Below are positions 37,216 through 45,566 of a stretch of 64,000 nucleotides of DNA, piece by piece. Within the stretch, counting starts at the first letter, position 1. The number at the start of each line of letters is the position of its first letter. The position numbers were made by a program, and so were the translations under genes. The notes under the pieces are model-generated. The model was not told the DNA's origin. It made no database searches and saw only the letters and a list, made by a program, of their open reading frames with translations. Location: positions 6,749,182 to 6,813,181 of the forward strand of contig NC_134288.1 in the NCBI RefSeq assembly GCF_949628215.1, in the 5' to 3' direction. This DNA is from Phalacrocorax aristotelis. Taxonomy: Eukaryota; Chordata; Aves; Suliformes; Phalacrocoracidae.

Positions 37216-39059
37216 AGCAGGGCATGTCTCCCTCTCAACTTTACCAAGCACTAACTTACAGAAGACCTTCTGGCTTATTTTCCTTTTGTGCCGAGAGGGG
37301 AGAAGGTCTACCCGGAGCCTGGGAAGAGCCAGAGAAGAGGATAGATGCTGCATCTGCCTGATGAGATCCCACGTGGCAGAAACCCTTGGAGCTGCTGCTG
37401 AGAGCTGAGGCACCCAGTCAGAGCTGCCAGCACTGACATGGCTATCCAAGGACAGCAGCCTGCACTGAAGGGTGCACAGGCTGGAGCCCCCACACAGCTT
37501 GGTGCACCAAGCAGGGTGCAGTGCTTTCGTGGCAGTTCCTGCTGGCCCATCCACCACTGCCATGTGAAAGCAGCAATTTGGTGAGCATAGCCATGGCTGC
37601 AAGCTTCACTTAAGAGTAAGTCTGTGCCAGAGCAGGAACCAAGCAACCCTTGAAGCCCTGTGAGCTGTGACTTTCCTCCCTCCCTGGGAAGCACCACCTG
37701 AAGGCATGGGACCACCAAAGCTAATAAAGACATTACCAGGGCCACTTATTATCTCCTGACTAAGGGGTGAGCAATTCATACCTCATTTAGGCTTTAAAGT
37801 CTGAATGCACCCGCATTTGTTCAGATTTCAGTCTGTAAGGCAAGCTAGTGAAAGGGTAGTTCTTTATGGTTTGGGGGCTTTCTTCTACCAAGTTTTTCTG
37901 GGCTAGGCTGAATTTACGCTACCTCAAAGACCCTCAGTGGGTCTTTAGCATGAGCCGTGGTGTAGGAGGTCAATGGCACGCTGGCATGTTGGATGGGAAG
38001 CTGTACCAAGCGCCTCTGCTGAGTTTTCAGCTCTTGCCACTGACTTGAGCAAAGTTTTTTAAAGGCTCTGTTTCAAAAGTACTTTTGGGTTTAACAGGGG
38101 CAGTCTCTGGGATACGTCTGGTCTGGCGCTTGGAGTGATGAGTATCAGAGCTCCTGTGGATTTTGGATGGGTTTAGGCTGCTCAGATCTCCTGGACTTGG
38201 GCCCAGCATTCTTCACGTGGCGCAACTCCAGAAATGGAAGCACTCCAAGTGAGCAGTTTCTTTCCCAAAATGGGGATTCTTCTTTCCTTTGGATGGAAAA
38301 CACTACAGATGGGGGAAATATTATCTCATTGTACTGTAAAGGAGAATCATTTATTAACTGTGGGTACTAGATTTAACTCTGAGTCTTTTTTTAATAGCAG
38401 TTTTGATATGAAGTATTTGGACCCTTTCCTTGCAATGTCAGGAATCTGCATCACAGAATTATGCTACTATGCGATAAACAGCAACTGAAATCAGCTATGG
38501 GAGAAAAAAAGAAGTGAAACCAGCTAGCCTAAATTCATGAGAAGTTTGTGCCAGGGGCACAGGTTACATGAAATGTCTCCTTATCTCAGTTATATTTGCA
38601 ACATGTTAATGCTCAAAAAGAGCCATCCTATTGCCTCCTACACTTGCCATGTTATGCAAGGGTGGCTTTTCTCATGTGTTCTGGGGCTCCTGAAACACCC
38701 ACACTCTGCTGCGTGGCGATGGGGTAATCTCCAAATAGAAGGTACTGCTTTACACAGTAAAACTAGGAGGAAGGCTGAAGCAAGGTGCTGCTTATAGGCT
38801 GCTTCCTGATGCAGGAAAGTTCCTTTTGTTTGCTGGGAACAGGGAGGCAATGTGGCATAGTGGAATATAGATGCCCAACTGCATTCAGCGTTAGGCAACG
38901 GTCATGCAGCAGGCACAAACCATCACAGCAGATGTATATGGGTTTGCATAGATTAGCTGGCTCCATGAAAAAATGCAGTTACATGCTCTTTAGATTGATT
39001 CAAATGTTCTTCTTTCTATTATACCAATCTTTCTGCCACTCCTGGCTCCCTTAAACATG

Positions 39060-39320
39060 GCACATGAGTACATAATAAAGTTCAAGTGATATCAGCTATT
39101 GTTTTCTAACTAATAATTTCCCAAGACTGTTGCAAGCTTCTCCTGTCCCAGGTGAAACTAGGTAATTATGACTGACCTTTGAAAGCTTCCAGTATCTGCT
39201 GGTTCTGCTTAATTTGCTCCCGTCTTACATATAAAACTGTGAGTAATTGCTGCAGTTTATTAAAGTGGAAAATAAAGATTTTTCAAAGCCCTGAGATCAC
39301 TTAGTTTCAATACATTCAAC
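39060..39320. promoter_or_regulatory. candidate conserved non-coding element
   Basis: Repeat-free AT-rich DNA has AACTAATAATTTCCC, AGGTAATTATGACTGACC, TTTGAAAGC, GCTTAATTTGC, GTGAGTAATTGC and TTATTAAAG. The spacing and variety of TAAT cores resemble the other candidate elements upstream of TOP1. Confidence 0.28.
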
Positions 39321-42300
39321 AGCCTGTAATAGATACTAGTGTTTTGAGCAGGTTATCCTAATGAAAAATGAGAGGGGAGTCATATGTGTGACTTCCTATT
39401 TTGTACAAGTGTCACTTTGTTGTAGTCACAGCAGGTTTACAGGATTGCGCTGATCTGCAATCCGGCACATCAGGCAGGTCTCTCTGGCTGTGAAAAATCA
39501 TAGACTAGCAATATAAGTATCCAAACCACAGCTTTTACAAATGAGCTAAGACTCAAAAATTACGACAGGCATTTAAAAATGCGATTTTTCAGGTTTAAAT
39601 CTGTTTTGTAACTGGTCTTTTGTTACCTCTTTATTAGCAGAATGCACTTGTTTCATATTCAGAAGCCTTTTTTTAATATGTATTTTTTCCTAAAACATAA
39701 ATACTAGAAACATGCTGCTGCCTCTAAGAATATTAGAGATTCTTACGAAATAACATCAAGGAAAAGAAAACAAGTGAACTTGGATATGTGGGGCTGCTAA
39801 TAAAATTGGATGAGTTGGCAATGCTGCGTGCCTCCTGCTGTACTCTGAAAGAGGGTCAAAGACCTGAACTTTTGATATCATAATCAAAAATATCGAGATA
39901 TGGATGTATTTAATTACCAAATCTGTTTCACCTGCAAACTTGAAATGCATCATGTAATAAAGCTGAATATAGAAGAGAATTAACTGAAGGAACACAACGT
40001 AGATGGCTTCACATGGGGCTTAAAGCGAGGCAATGGCTTGGAAGGAGGGCTATGGAGGGTTTAGGGGTTTGGTTTCATGTCCTGTGTTGGTCCTAGAGCC
40101 TTGCTTTTGTATTTCCCTTCAGCTTCTTAGGCCTGGGATGGCACAGCCTTGTTTTGGCTTGGGCACCGTGACCCCATTGAGCCTGTGCTGGCTCTGATGC
40201 CCAGGAGTCCTGCTTTTGCTGCATAGAGCACTGTCCAACCTTCGGGGTTAACTTTGATGAAGCCTTTGCAGAGCCCCCTGAGGGCCACTGGTCCAACTGC
40301 TGCATGAGGGAGGCAGGTCTGCAGAAGCTGTTGCCCTCGTGAACTCTCTGATCCAGAATGCAGAAAGAAGCAGTGCAGAAGTGGAGGGCTGAAGCCACCC
40401 TGCAGGTACAGCACAGCCACAAGCCTGGTCTGACAAGGGGATTTCACGCCTTTACAGATCTCATCCATGCACAAGAGCAGGAACTCAAGCTGGAGCAAGG
40501 TGTAGGATCCCATCCTGACACAGGACTGCAAAGCTGGTCAGGAAAAAGGTACCCACCTCCCTTTCCCAAAACAGGCGCCCTCAGCACAACAAGAAGGCCT
40601 GAGTACACCAAATAAATCTCACAACTCACCAGGATCAAGAACTGGAAGGTTTCCTACAGGTTTTATATCCAGGTCGATTTATGATTTAATTTAAACACGT
40701 AGTTTCCAGCCGTTTCTTTTTGCAAGCAATCACCTAGGCTACATTAACCTGATGGTGATGTACTGTAGTTCCTGGGAGCCCTGGAGAGAAGGAGACAACA
40801 GCACTCAGAGGTGTGAACTTCCCCCATTTATCCTGATGGGGTGTGCACAGCCTTGCCAGGGAAGCAGGTCCAAGCATGTTAACCACTTCACTGCCAGGCT
40901 GTGCCCTTGAAAGGACTGTCGCACAGCAGCGTGTCCTGTATGGGCCTTTCCCTTCCTTTGGCAGAGCCTCCCCAGTGGCAACGGATGCAAGCTTGGAAGG
41001 GGCTGAGGTGCAGACTCCTGGAGTGTAATGGTGTAGGCTGTAGGTTTGGAGGGGGTCCCGGGAGATCAGATGGTGTTTTTATCATCCAGTTTGTTGCAAC
41101 AGGTGTGGCCACAGAGGTGTTACAGTTTAATATGCTTTTGAACACGTTGTTTAGCTCCCTGCCTCTCAGATCTAACAGTGGAGCAGGGGCTCATTGCAGG
41201 CCCTGCTCAGACTCAAAGGTAATCCTATGGGAGAGTGGAGAAAAAATATAGCACATAGAAAGCCACCCTTGGGAGATGCTTCTGCCTGGTTTACGTATGG
41301 ATGTCTCAGACAGAGGTTTCCTTCATTATGTGAATGGTATTTCACAGCAGTGGCACAAGGTTTTGCCTCCCACTAACAGATCTGGCACTGCTGCCATGGG
41401 TCTTTATTAGGACCTGAGCTAACAAACCAGGCAGCTCCCTTTACATTCAGAGCTCTCCTATCTGTCTGTCAGCAGACTCTTGCAGACAGCGCAGCACTGA
41501 GCCTCTCATGTGCCAGCCTGGAAGCTCTGTTTTGCAACCAGACGCACGCTTGCAAATGCCTGTGAAGATGGCAGCTGCTAGAAGAGGTAGTGATCCTTCC
41601 CTCTGAAGGGGGCTGGCTGCAGCTGCAGCACGGAGGGGTTGCAGCCGGTCCCTCTCTTGTGGCAGCGCACAGCCACCTGAGCAAGGCTTCTTGGGGAGAC
41701 AGAGATATGTAAGATTTAAAGTGAAACTGCTGCTTCAGACAAAGGGCTTTTAGGAATCTCTGGTGCCCAAAGCTAGAGGTGCCAGACTGCTCCCCAGCAC
41801 CAGCTGACACAGCCTCCAAACCCCTCCACCCCCGAAGGCGGCAAGGAGGGGCTCAGAGCAAAGCCCCCTTTCATCCCATTTTTGTGAGCTTGGGGGAAAC
41901 ATCTCTTCCAACAGGAAAGGTGCCTGAAACAGCCTTTTCATTATGTTTATATTTAAAAATCTAACAGTTTGCATAATAAACAGCTCTAGGGCCAGAAATA
42001 TTTGCCTGCTCTCAGTAAAAAAAGGAAGTCCTCAGATCCTCTTCTGAAGACTGTAAGAAAGTGACAGAGTTTTTCCTTTACAGGATATAAATATGCAGTG
42101 CAAATAGGTGGCTGCTGTCACTGCTTACATTTTGATGTATCTCTTCAGATAGCCTGGCAGCGCCAGATTATTTTAGTGTCAAATCAAAGCTCTGGTTGTG
42201 TAAAGAAGCTGAGGAAAGGTACAGTCTGTGTTGCAGCACAGGATGGAAGCTCCAAGAAGAAGACTGGAGGCAGTCCTGTGAGACATGTACCAGCCATGCA

Positions 42301-42918
42301 TACTAAACCTGCCATTTAGTACACTGAAAAGAAAATCCCTTTAGTAGAGCTGCTGCAGAACAGAAATAAATGTCTTCAGATTTGGGTTGGGGCAGGGAGG
42401 TGTTTTTCTAGGGAGGTACATAATTGATTCTCACATTAGCTAAAAGAAAATAAAGCTTTTGTTTCCTTTTTACCCTCCACCTCTTCATGAGAGAAAAAAA
42501 ATTAAAGGACCTGTTTACAGTGGAAGAAAAATCTTGCTGGCTGATCCCTTTTTAAAGCAGAAAGCTCTTATTTGCAATGCACCAGTGCTGTCCTTGATTT
42601 CAAGTCAAGTCAGTCCAAACCTGCCGGATCTACGACCCTCCTTGGCATCACTCTGATCTGCATGCAGGGCAGTCGTGCAGCGCCTAGCACAATGTAACCT
42701 CTGCGCGGTTACTCCGGCTTCTGCTTTTCAGCCTGATGCAGTCATGTAGGCAGACTAAGGAGAGGTCAGTCGCACGCTCAGGCTGCCCGCAGGATGGATG
42801 CTCACACCAAGCTCGGCTCCTTTCCTGCTGAAGGGAACTGACAGCCGCGTCATTTTGAAATGCTCAGAATCAAACTGCACGTCAGGCCATTTAAGCTTAT
42901 ACAGGTTCTGTAGGAGCG

Positions 42919-42927
42919 TGACTCAGC
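42919..42927 (+). promoter_or_regulatory. candidate antioxidant-response / small-MAF type element
   Basis: TGACTCAGC is an exact match to the core of the antioxidant response / NF-E2 element, which also contains an AP-1 site. It sits at the upstream edge of the CpG island, about 900 bp before the predicted TOP1 start. It is a single short motif with no supporting partner. Confidence 0.25.
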
Positions 42928-43339
42928 CAAGCTCGCAGAGTTCCTCCTGTGCAGAGCGGCCTACCAGAAAGGCCCGGCAGGCCTCAAGCCCACCAGCAGC
43001 CCCGCTGGAGGGGAGACGCAACCGGGTGGAGTTGCCCAGCCGAGACAACACCGTCTCTGTTTCCAGTTCCACTGCCTGGCGCTAACCAGGACGCCGAAAC
43101 GTGGCCACAGCCAGCTCCCGGGTGCCGTGAGGAGACGGCCTGCCCCGGTTCTCCGTTAAACCCTGCCCGGGGTCGGGGGTCCAGGCCTGGCAGGCCCCGG
43201 CCAGGCCCAGGGCGCGCCCCGAGGCCCCCAAGGAATCCCAGCAGCCCGTTCCTCTCGCGGGGGCTGTGTGGCCTCGCAGGGCGCTCGCGATGTCACCGTG
43301 CCGGCTGTCGGGGAGCGCGGGAGGGGGGAGGCGCCCCCA

Positions 43340-43815
43340 CGGGGCTGCCGGCCCGCAGGGGGCCGCCATGCTCCCCTGACGGGGCGGGGCCGCGGCCTGC
43401 CGGCCGGGAGGCGGAACCCACTATGCAAATGACTGGCGTGGAACGCATGCGCACTGCTCGCACGGCGGGGGACGGCATCTTATACAATGCACAAGGTTCC
43501 TTCAGCGGTGGGATGGGGAGCGGGGGGGTAGGGCCGGGTATGTAAATAACGGCCGATTTTTGCCACTCGATTGGAGGAGAGGGAGGAAGAGGCGTGACCG
43601 GATATGTAAAATTCAGCCGGCGTGTGGAAGGACGGGGCGAGCGGCCCGGCTGCGTTTGGAGGGAGCACACGGGGCGGGGAGTGGTCCATATGCAAATCTA
43701 GCCGGCTGGGCGTTGCTCGGATGCAAATACACGAGCCGCCTTTCCCCCAATGTTCAGCCCAGCAGCGCCTTGGCCCCGCCCCCCCGTAAAAGGCTTCGCG
43801 CCTGCGCAGTGCGCC
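43340..43815 (+). promoter_or_regulatory. TOP1: TOP1 promoter: octamer array plus CCAAT/GC-box/TATA-like/NRF1 core
   Basis: The proximal core, read 5' to 3', contains CCAAT at 43747-43751 (NF-Y type), a reverse GC box CCCCGCCCC at 43774, TAAAAGG at 43787-43793, and GCGCCTGCGCA at 43798-43808, a standard NRF1-type sequence. Further upstream are an inverted CCAAT (ATTGG, 43570-43574), GC boxes near 43380 and 43671, and a CCGCCAT YY1-type site near 43363. Exact ATGCAAAT octamers occur at 43423, 43690 and 43721, with ATGTAAAT at 43540 and ATGTAAAA at 43604. All five are on the + strand. Sp1, octamer, CREB/ATF and Myc-type sites are reported in the human TOP1 promoter (established knowledge). Use of each site here is inferred from motifs only. 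Confidence 0.75.
43352..43366 (+). promoter_or_regulatory. candidate CTCF-type site (with an opposing copy at 43330-43343)
   Basis: CCCGCAGGGGGCCGC contains the CTCF core CAGGGGGC. Just upstream, GGCGCCCCCACGGG at 43330-43343 reads on the minus strand as CCCGTGGGGGCGCC, a second core in the opposite orientation. Both are in the CpG island about 450 bp upstream of the predicted TOP1 start. GC-rich islands produce such matches by chance, so confidence is low. Confidence 0.3.
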
Positions 43816-43996
43816 GAAATGAGGACTTAGTCTGTTACACAACCGCGGAGAAGCCAGGGGCTGCGCTCTCCCTCGCCTCCAGGCTCCGCGCGTCCTCGGC
43901 GGCGGGGCTCGGCTCGGCGCGCCTCTGCTCTGCTCTGCTCTCCTCGGCTCTGTTCTCCTCCTGCTCCGCTCCGTTAGGCCTCCCGTGCCTTCCGGC
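43815..43996 (+). other. TOP1: TOP1 5' untranslated region of exon 1 (start approximate)
   Basis: The leader is GC-rich and ends at the ATG at 43997. Its 5' end is inferred, not seen: a TAAAAGG element at 43787 would place initiation near 43815-43820. It contains a pyrimidine-rich CTCTG-repeat stretch at about 43923-43960. An ATG at 43819 is followed by two sense codons and TAG (43828-43830); if transcription starts upstream of it this is a three-codon upstream ORF. There is no other ATG before the TOP1 start. Confidence 0.6.
43819..43830 (+). CDS. possible three-codon upstream ORF (Met-Arg-Thr-stop) in the TOP1 leader
   Basis: ATG AGG ACT TAG lies about 165 nt upstream of the TOP1 start, just downstream of the NRF1-type element. 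It would be translated only if initiation occurs sufficiently far upstream of 43819. From the TATA-like element the predicted start is almost on top of it, which would put the ATG too near the cap for efficient use. Confidence 0.25.
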   Translation: MRT

Positions 43997-44029
43997 ATGA
44001 GCGGGGACCAGCTGCACAACGATTCCCAG
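43997..44029 (+). CDS. TOP1: TOP1 coding exon 1 (DNA topoisomerase I, N-terminal 11 residues)
   Basis: This exon encodes the first 11 residues, MSGDQLHNDSQ, and is followed directly by a consensus donor (CAG|GTGAGC). The peptide matches the conserved start of vertebrate nuclear type IB topoisomerase I, which relaxes supercoils ahead of polymerases through a transient 3'-phosphotyrosyl break. That role is family knowledge: the catalytic core is encoded by later exons outside the window. The exon ends in phase 0 and continues with exon 2. The start codon has G at -3, and no in-frame ATG lies upstream within the open stretch. Compared with the human protein as I recall it, residue 5 is Gln rather than His. 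The N-terminal domain of TOP1 is charged, flexible and nuclear/nucleolar-targeting. Identification is strong because both exon sequences and both boundaries agree with the TOP1 gene structure. Confidence 0.95.
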
Positions 44030-44637
44030 GTGAGCGCCCTTCGCTGCCCGCGGGGGCCCGTTCCCGGGGGACCCCGGCCCCTCGCCACCCAGGCCGTGGG
44101 GTCCTTACTTCCCCTTAGGGTCGGCCCTAGGGGCCAGGCTGACATCACCGCGTTTAACCTCCGTGAGGGGAGACGTGCCCTGCTGCTGCCCCCGCTCGGG
44201 GTAGCCCAGGCGTCTGGGGAGAGCCCTGTCAACCCGGCCTGTCCCCCCTGCCTCGTCGCGCTGGGGCGCCCCCGTCCACAGAACCCTCCCGCCCCGGTTC
44301 TGCCCAGATGGGGGGCGGTGGGGGAGGGGGACGTGTGTGACCCCCGGCCTGGGAGAAGGGGAGGGGGGCGGCTGGCTTCCCTATGGGGTGGGGGGGTGTC
44401 ACCCCAGGAGCTGTGCGGGTGCCGGTTCACCCTGCGCCCCCCCGCTCCCCCGCCACGGAGGGCACCTTCTGCATCGCGCTGGTGGTTTCTCATTTGATAT
44501 TTAATTTCCCTAAAAATGAGAATGAAGGAAGGGGGGGTTGGAATCCAGCTCCCCCCCCCCCCCGCAAAAAAAAAAAAAAAAAGCCCGGCGTGGGGACGGC
44601 GTGTTTCACGGTCTCTCCCTGTCTCCTCTCCCCGCAG
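44030..44637 (+). other. TOP1: TOP1 intron 1 (608 bp, G-run rich)
   Basis: The intron is bounded by GTGAGC and CCCGCAG. The + (non-template) strand carries clustered G runs at 44310-44330 (runs of 6, 2, 5 and 5) and at 44351-44396 (runs of 3, 4, 6, 4 and 7), enough for G-quadruplex formation. A C13 run (44551-44563) is followed almost at once by an A17 run (44566-44582), about 55 nt before the acceptor. If unspliced, the TOP1 reading frame stays open for about 155 codons into the intron before TGA at 44495-44497. Confidence 0.9.
44551..44582. repeat. adjoining C13 and A17 tracts near the exon 2 acceptor
   Basis: C13 (44551-44563), a GC spacer, then A17 (44566-44582) lie 55-87 nt upstream of the exon 2 acceptor. 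The tracts are outside the predicted branch point and polypyrimidine tract, so length changes there should be tolerated. Confidence 0.95.
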
Positions 44638-44662
44638 ATCGAGGCGGATTTCCGAGCGAACG
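44638..44662 (+). CDS. TOP1: TOP1 coding exon 2 (25-nt microexon, residues 12-19)
   Basis: This very short exon encodes IEADFRAN plus the first base of the next codon, expected to be Asp. It is preceded by a pyrimidine-rich tract and acceptor (CCCGCAG|ATC) and followed by an excellent donor (ACG|GTGAGT). Joined to exon 1 in phase 0 it reproduces the conserved TOP1 N-terminus. It ends in phase 1, so the Asp codon is split with exon 3. A plausible branch-point A lies in TTTCAC at 44604-44609, about 29 nt before the AG. Residue 18 is Ala where the human protein has Leu. Exon 3, which should start the Lys/His/Asp-rich HKHKDKHKDRE segment, is not visible downstream, so intron 2 runs off the window. 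Confidence 0.93.
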
Positions 44663-45352
44663 GTGAGTCTGGCCCGGCGCGCCCTCGCCTCGCCGCCCGC
44701 GCCGCGCCGCGCCGCGCCGGCCGCGCACAGACATGGCGTCCCAGAGACTAAGTCCCGGCTCCTCGCTCACCGGCCCCATTGTTCCCATCGAGCTGCCAAA
44801 AGCGCCCCGTTCCCGGCGGCTTCGGCCCCCCCTGACCGCCGCCTCCCCGAGTGGGGGCACCGGAGGCCCCCGATCCGAGCCCATCGGCTCTCCCGGGGTC
44901 CCCTTTGGGCCCCGATTCCTCCCTGGAAAGTCGCCTTGTCGACGGTCGGGACTTAGTCTCTGCGCCATTTTCTTTTTCTCCTCTCTTATGTGTGGCTTTC
45001 TCTTCTTCTCCTCCTCCCCGAGCTGCCGGAGAGGAGCCTTCCACAGAGGCACCGCGCAGCGATCCCCGGCCCCCAGCCCCTTCTTAACGGAGGGGAAAGC
45101 AAAGTTTTTAACTAAAATAAATCCCTGAGCCTTTTTTTTTATCGCAGTTTCCCTCCCCCCACTGCTCCCCGTCTCTGTTCCTTTCAGGGAATCCCTCCCT
45201 TCCCCTAAAATGAAAGGTGATTGCAACATGTTGCTCTTTAAAAGAATCTGCTGCATCCATTTTAAGATCAGTCTTATTTCTTTCCTTGCTATTTAATTGA
45301 TGTAACTTTACCTTGTTGGGTGGGGCTTTTTAATTAAAATAAAAGCCTACAT

Positions 45353-45386
45353 TAAAAAAAAAAACCAAACAACCCACCCAACAACA
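45353..45386. repeat. A-rich tract with AACC/CCAAC interruptions
   Basis: A run of A is followed by CCAAACAACCCACCCAACAACA. It has the same A/C-only composition as the tracts at 60710 and 61514. No upstream retroposon body is recognised. Confidence 0.8.
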
Positions 45387-45482
45387 GTGTAGACAATTCC
45401 AGAAAGGTAGACAACATCACTTCAGAAAGTTTGCAAGCTAACTGTTCATTTCGTTCAGAAACATTATAGGAGTCCTGTAATT

Positions 45483-45566
45483 TTATATATATGTATATAT
45501 TTATGTATGAATATATGCACTTATATGTCTATATATTTATATTCATATATATACACACACATATAC
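45483..45566. repeat. degenerate (TA)n/(TATG)n/(CA)n simple repeat
   Basis: About 80 bp of alternating purine-pyrimidine AT-rich sequence (TATATATGTATATAT and similar) ends in a short CACACACA run. It lies about 820 bp into intron 2, just beyond the CpG island. Confidence 0.9.

Larger units (their letters stand above)
32241..42929. other. intergenic DNA immediately upstream of the TOP1 CpG island, no gene recognised
   Basis: From 32.3 to 34.8 kb the DNA is GC-rich with many overlapping open frames (up to 199 codons on the minus strand at 32575-33174), none with a known domain. From 35.7 to 36.6 kb it is AT-rich with TTATT/TAAT words. From 37 to 42.9 kb it is ordinary unique DNA with one MIR-like relic. 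Confidence 0.65.
42930..45080. other. CpG island spanning the TOP1 promoter, exons 1-2 and start of intron 2
   Basis: CpG dinucleotides become dense from about 42930 and stay so to about 45080, in contrast to CpG-poor flanks. Low stop-codon frequency in this GC-rich DNA creates long meaningless open frames on both strands. These include a 337-codon frame on the minus strand across 43480-44493 and a 198-codon plus-strand frame at 42949-43545. An island here is expected for a housekeeping gene such as TOP1. Confidence 0.92.

Noticed and set aside
42949-43545. 198-codon plus-strand open frame upstream of TOP1
   Set aside because: Composition-driven frame in the CpG island; it covers promoter motifs and has no recognisable domain.
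43480-44493. 337-codon open frame on the minus strand across the TOP1 promoter and exon 1
   Set aside because: It lies wholly in CpG-island DNA where stop codons are rare; the peptide is low-complexity Arg/Pro/Gly/Ala and overlaps antisense a well-supported exon and promoter.
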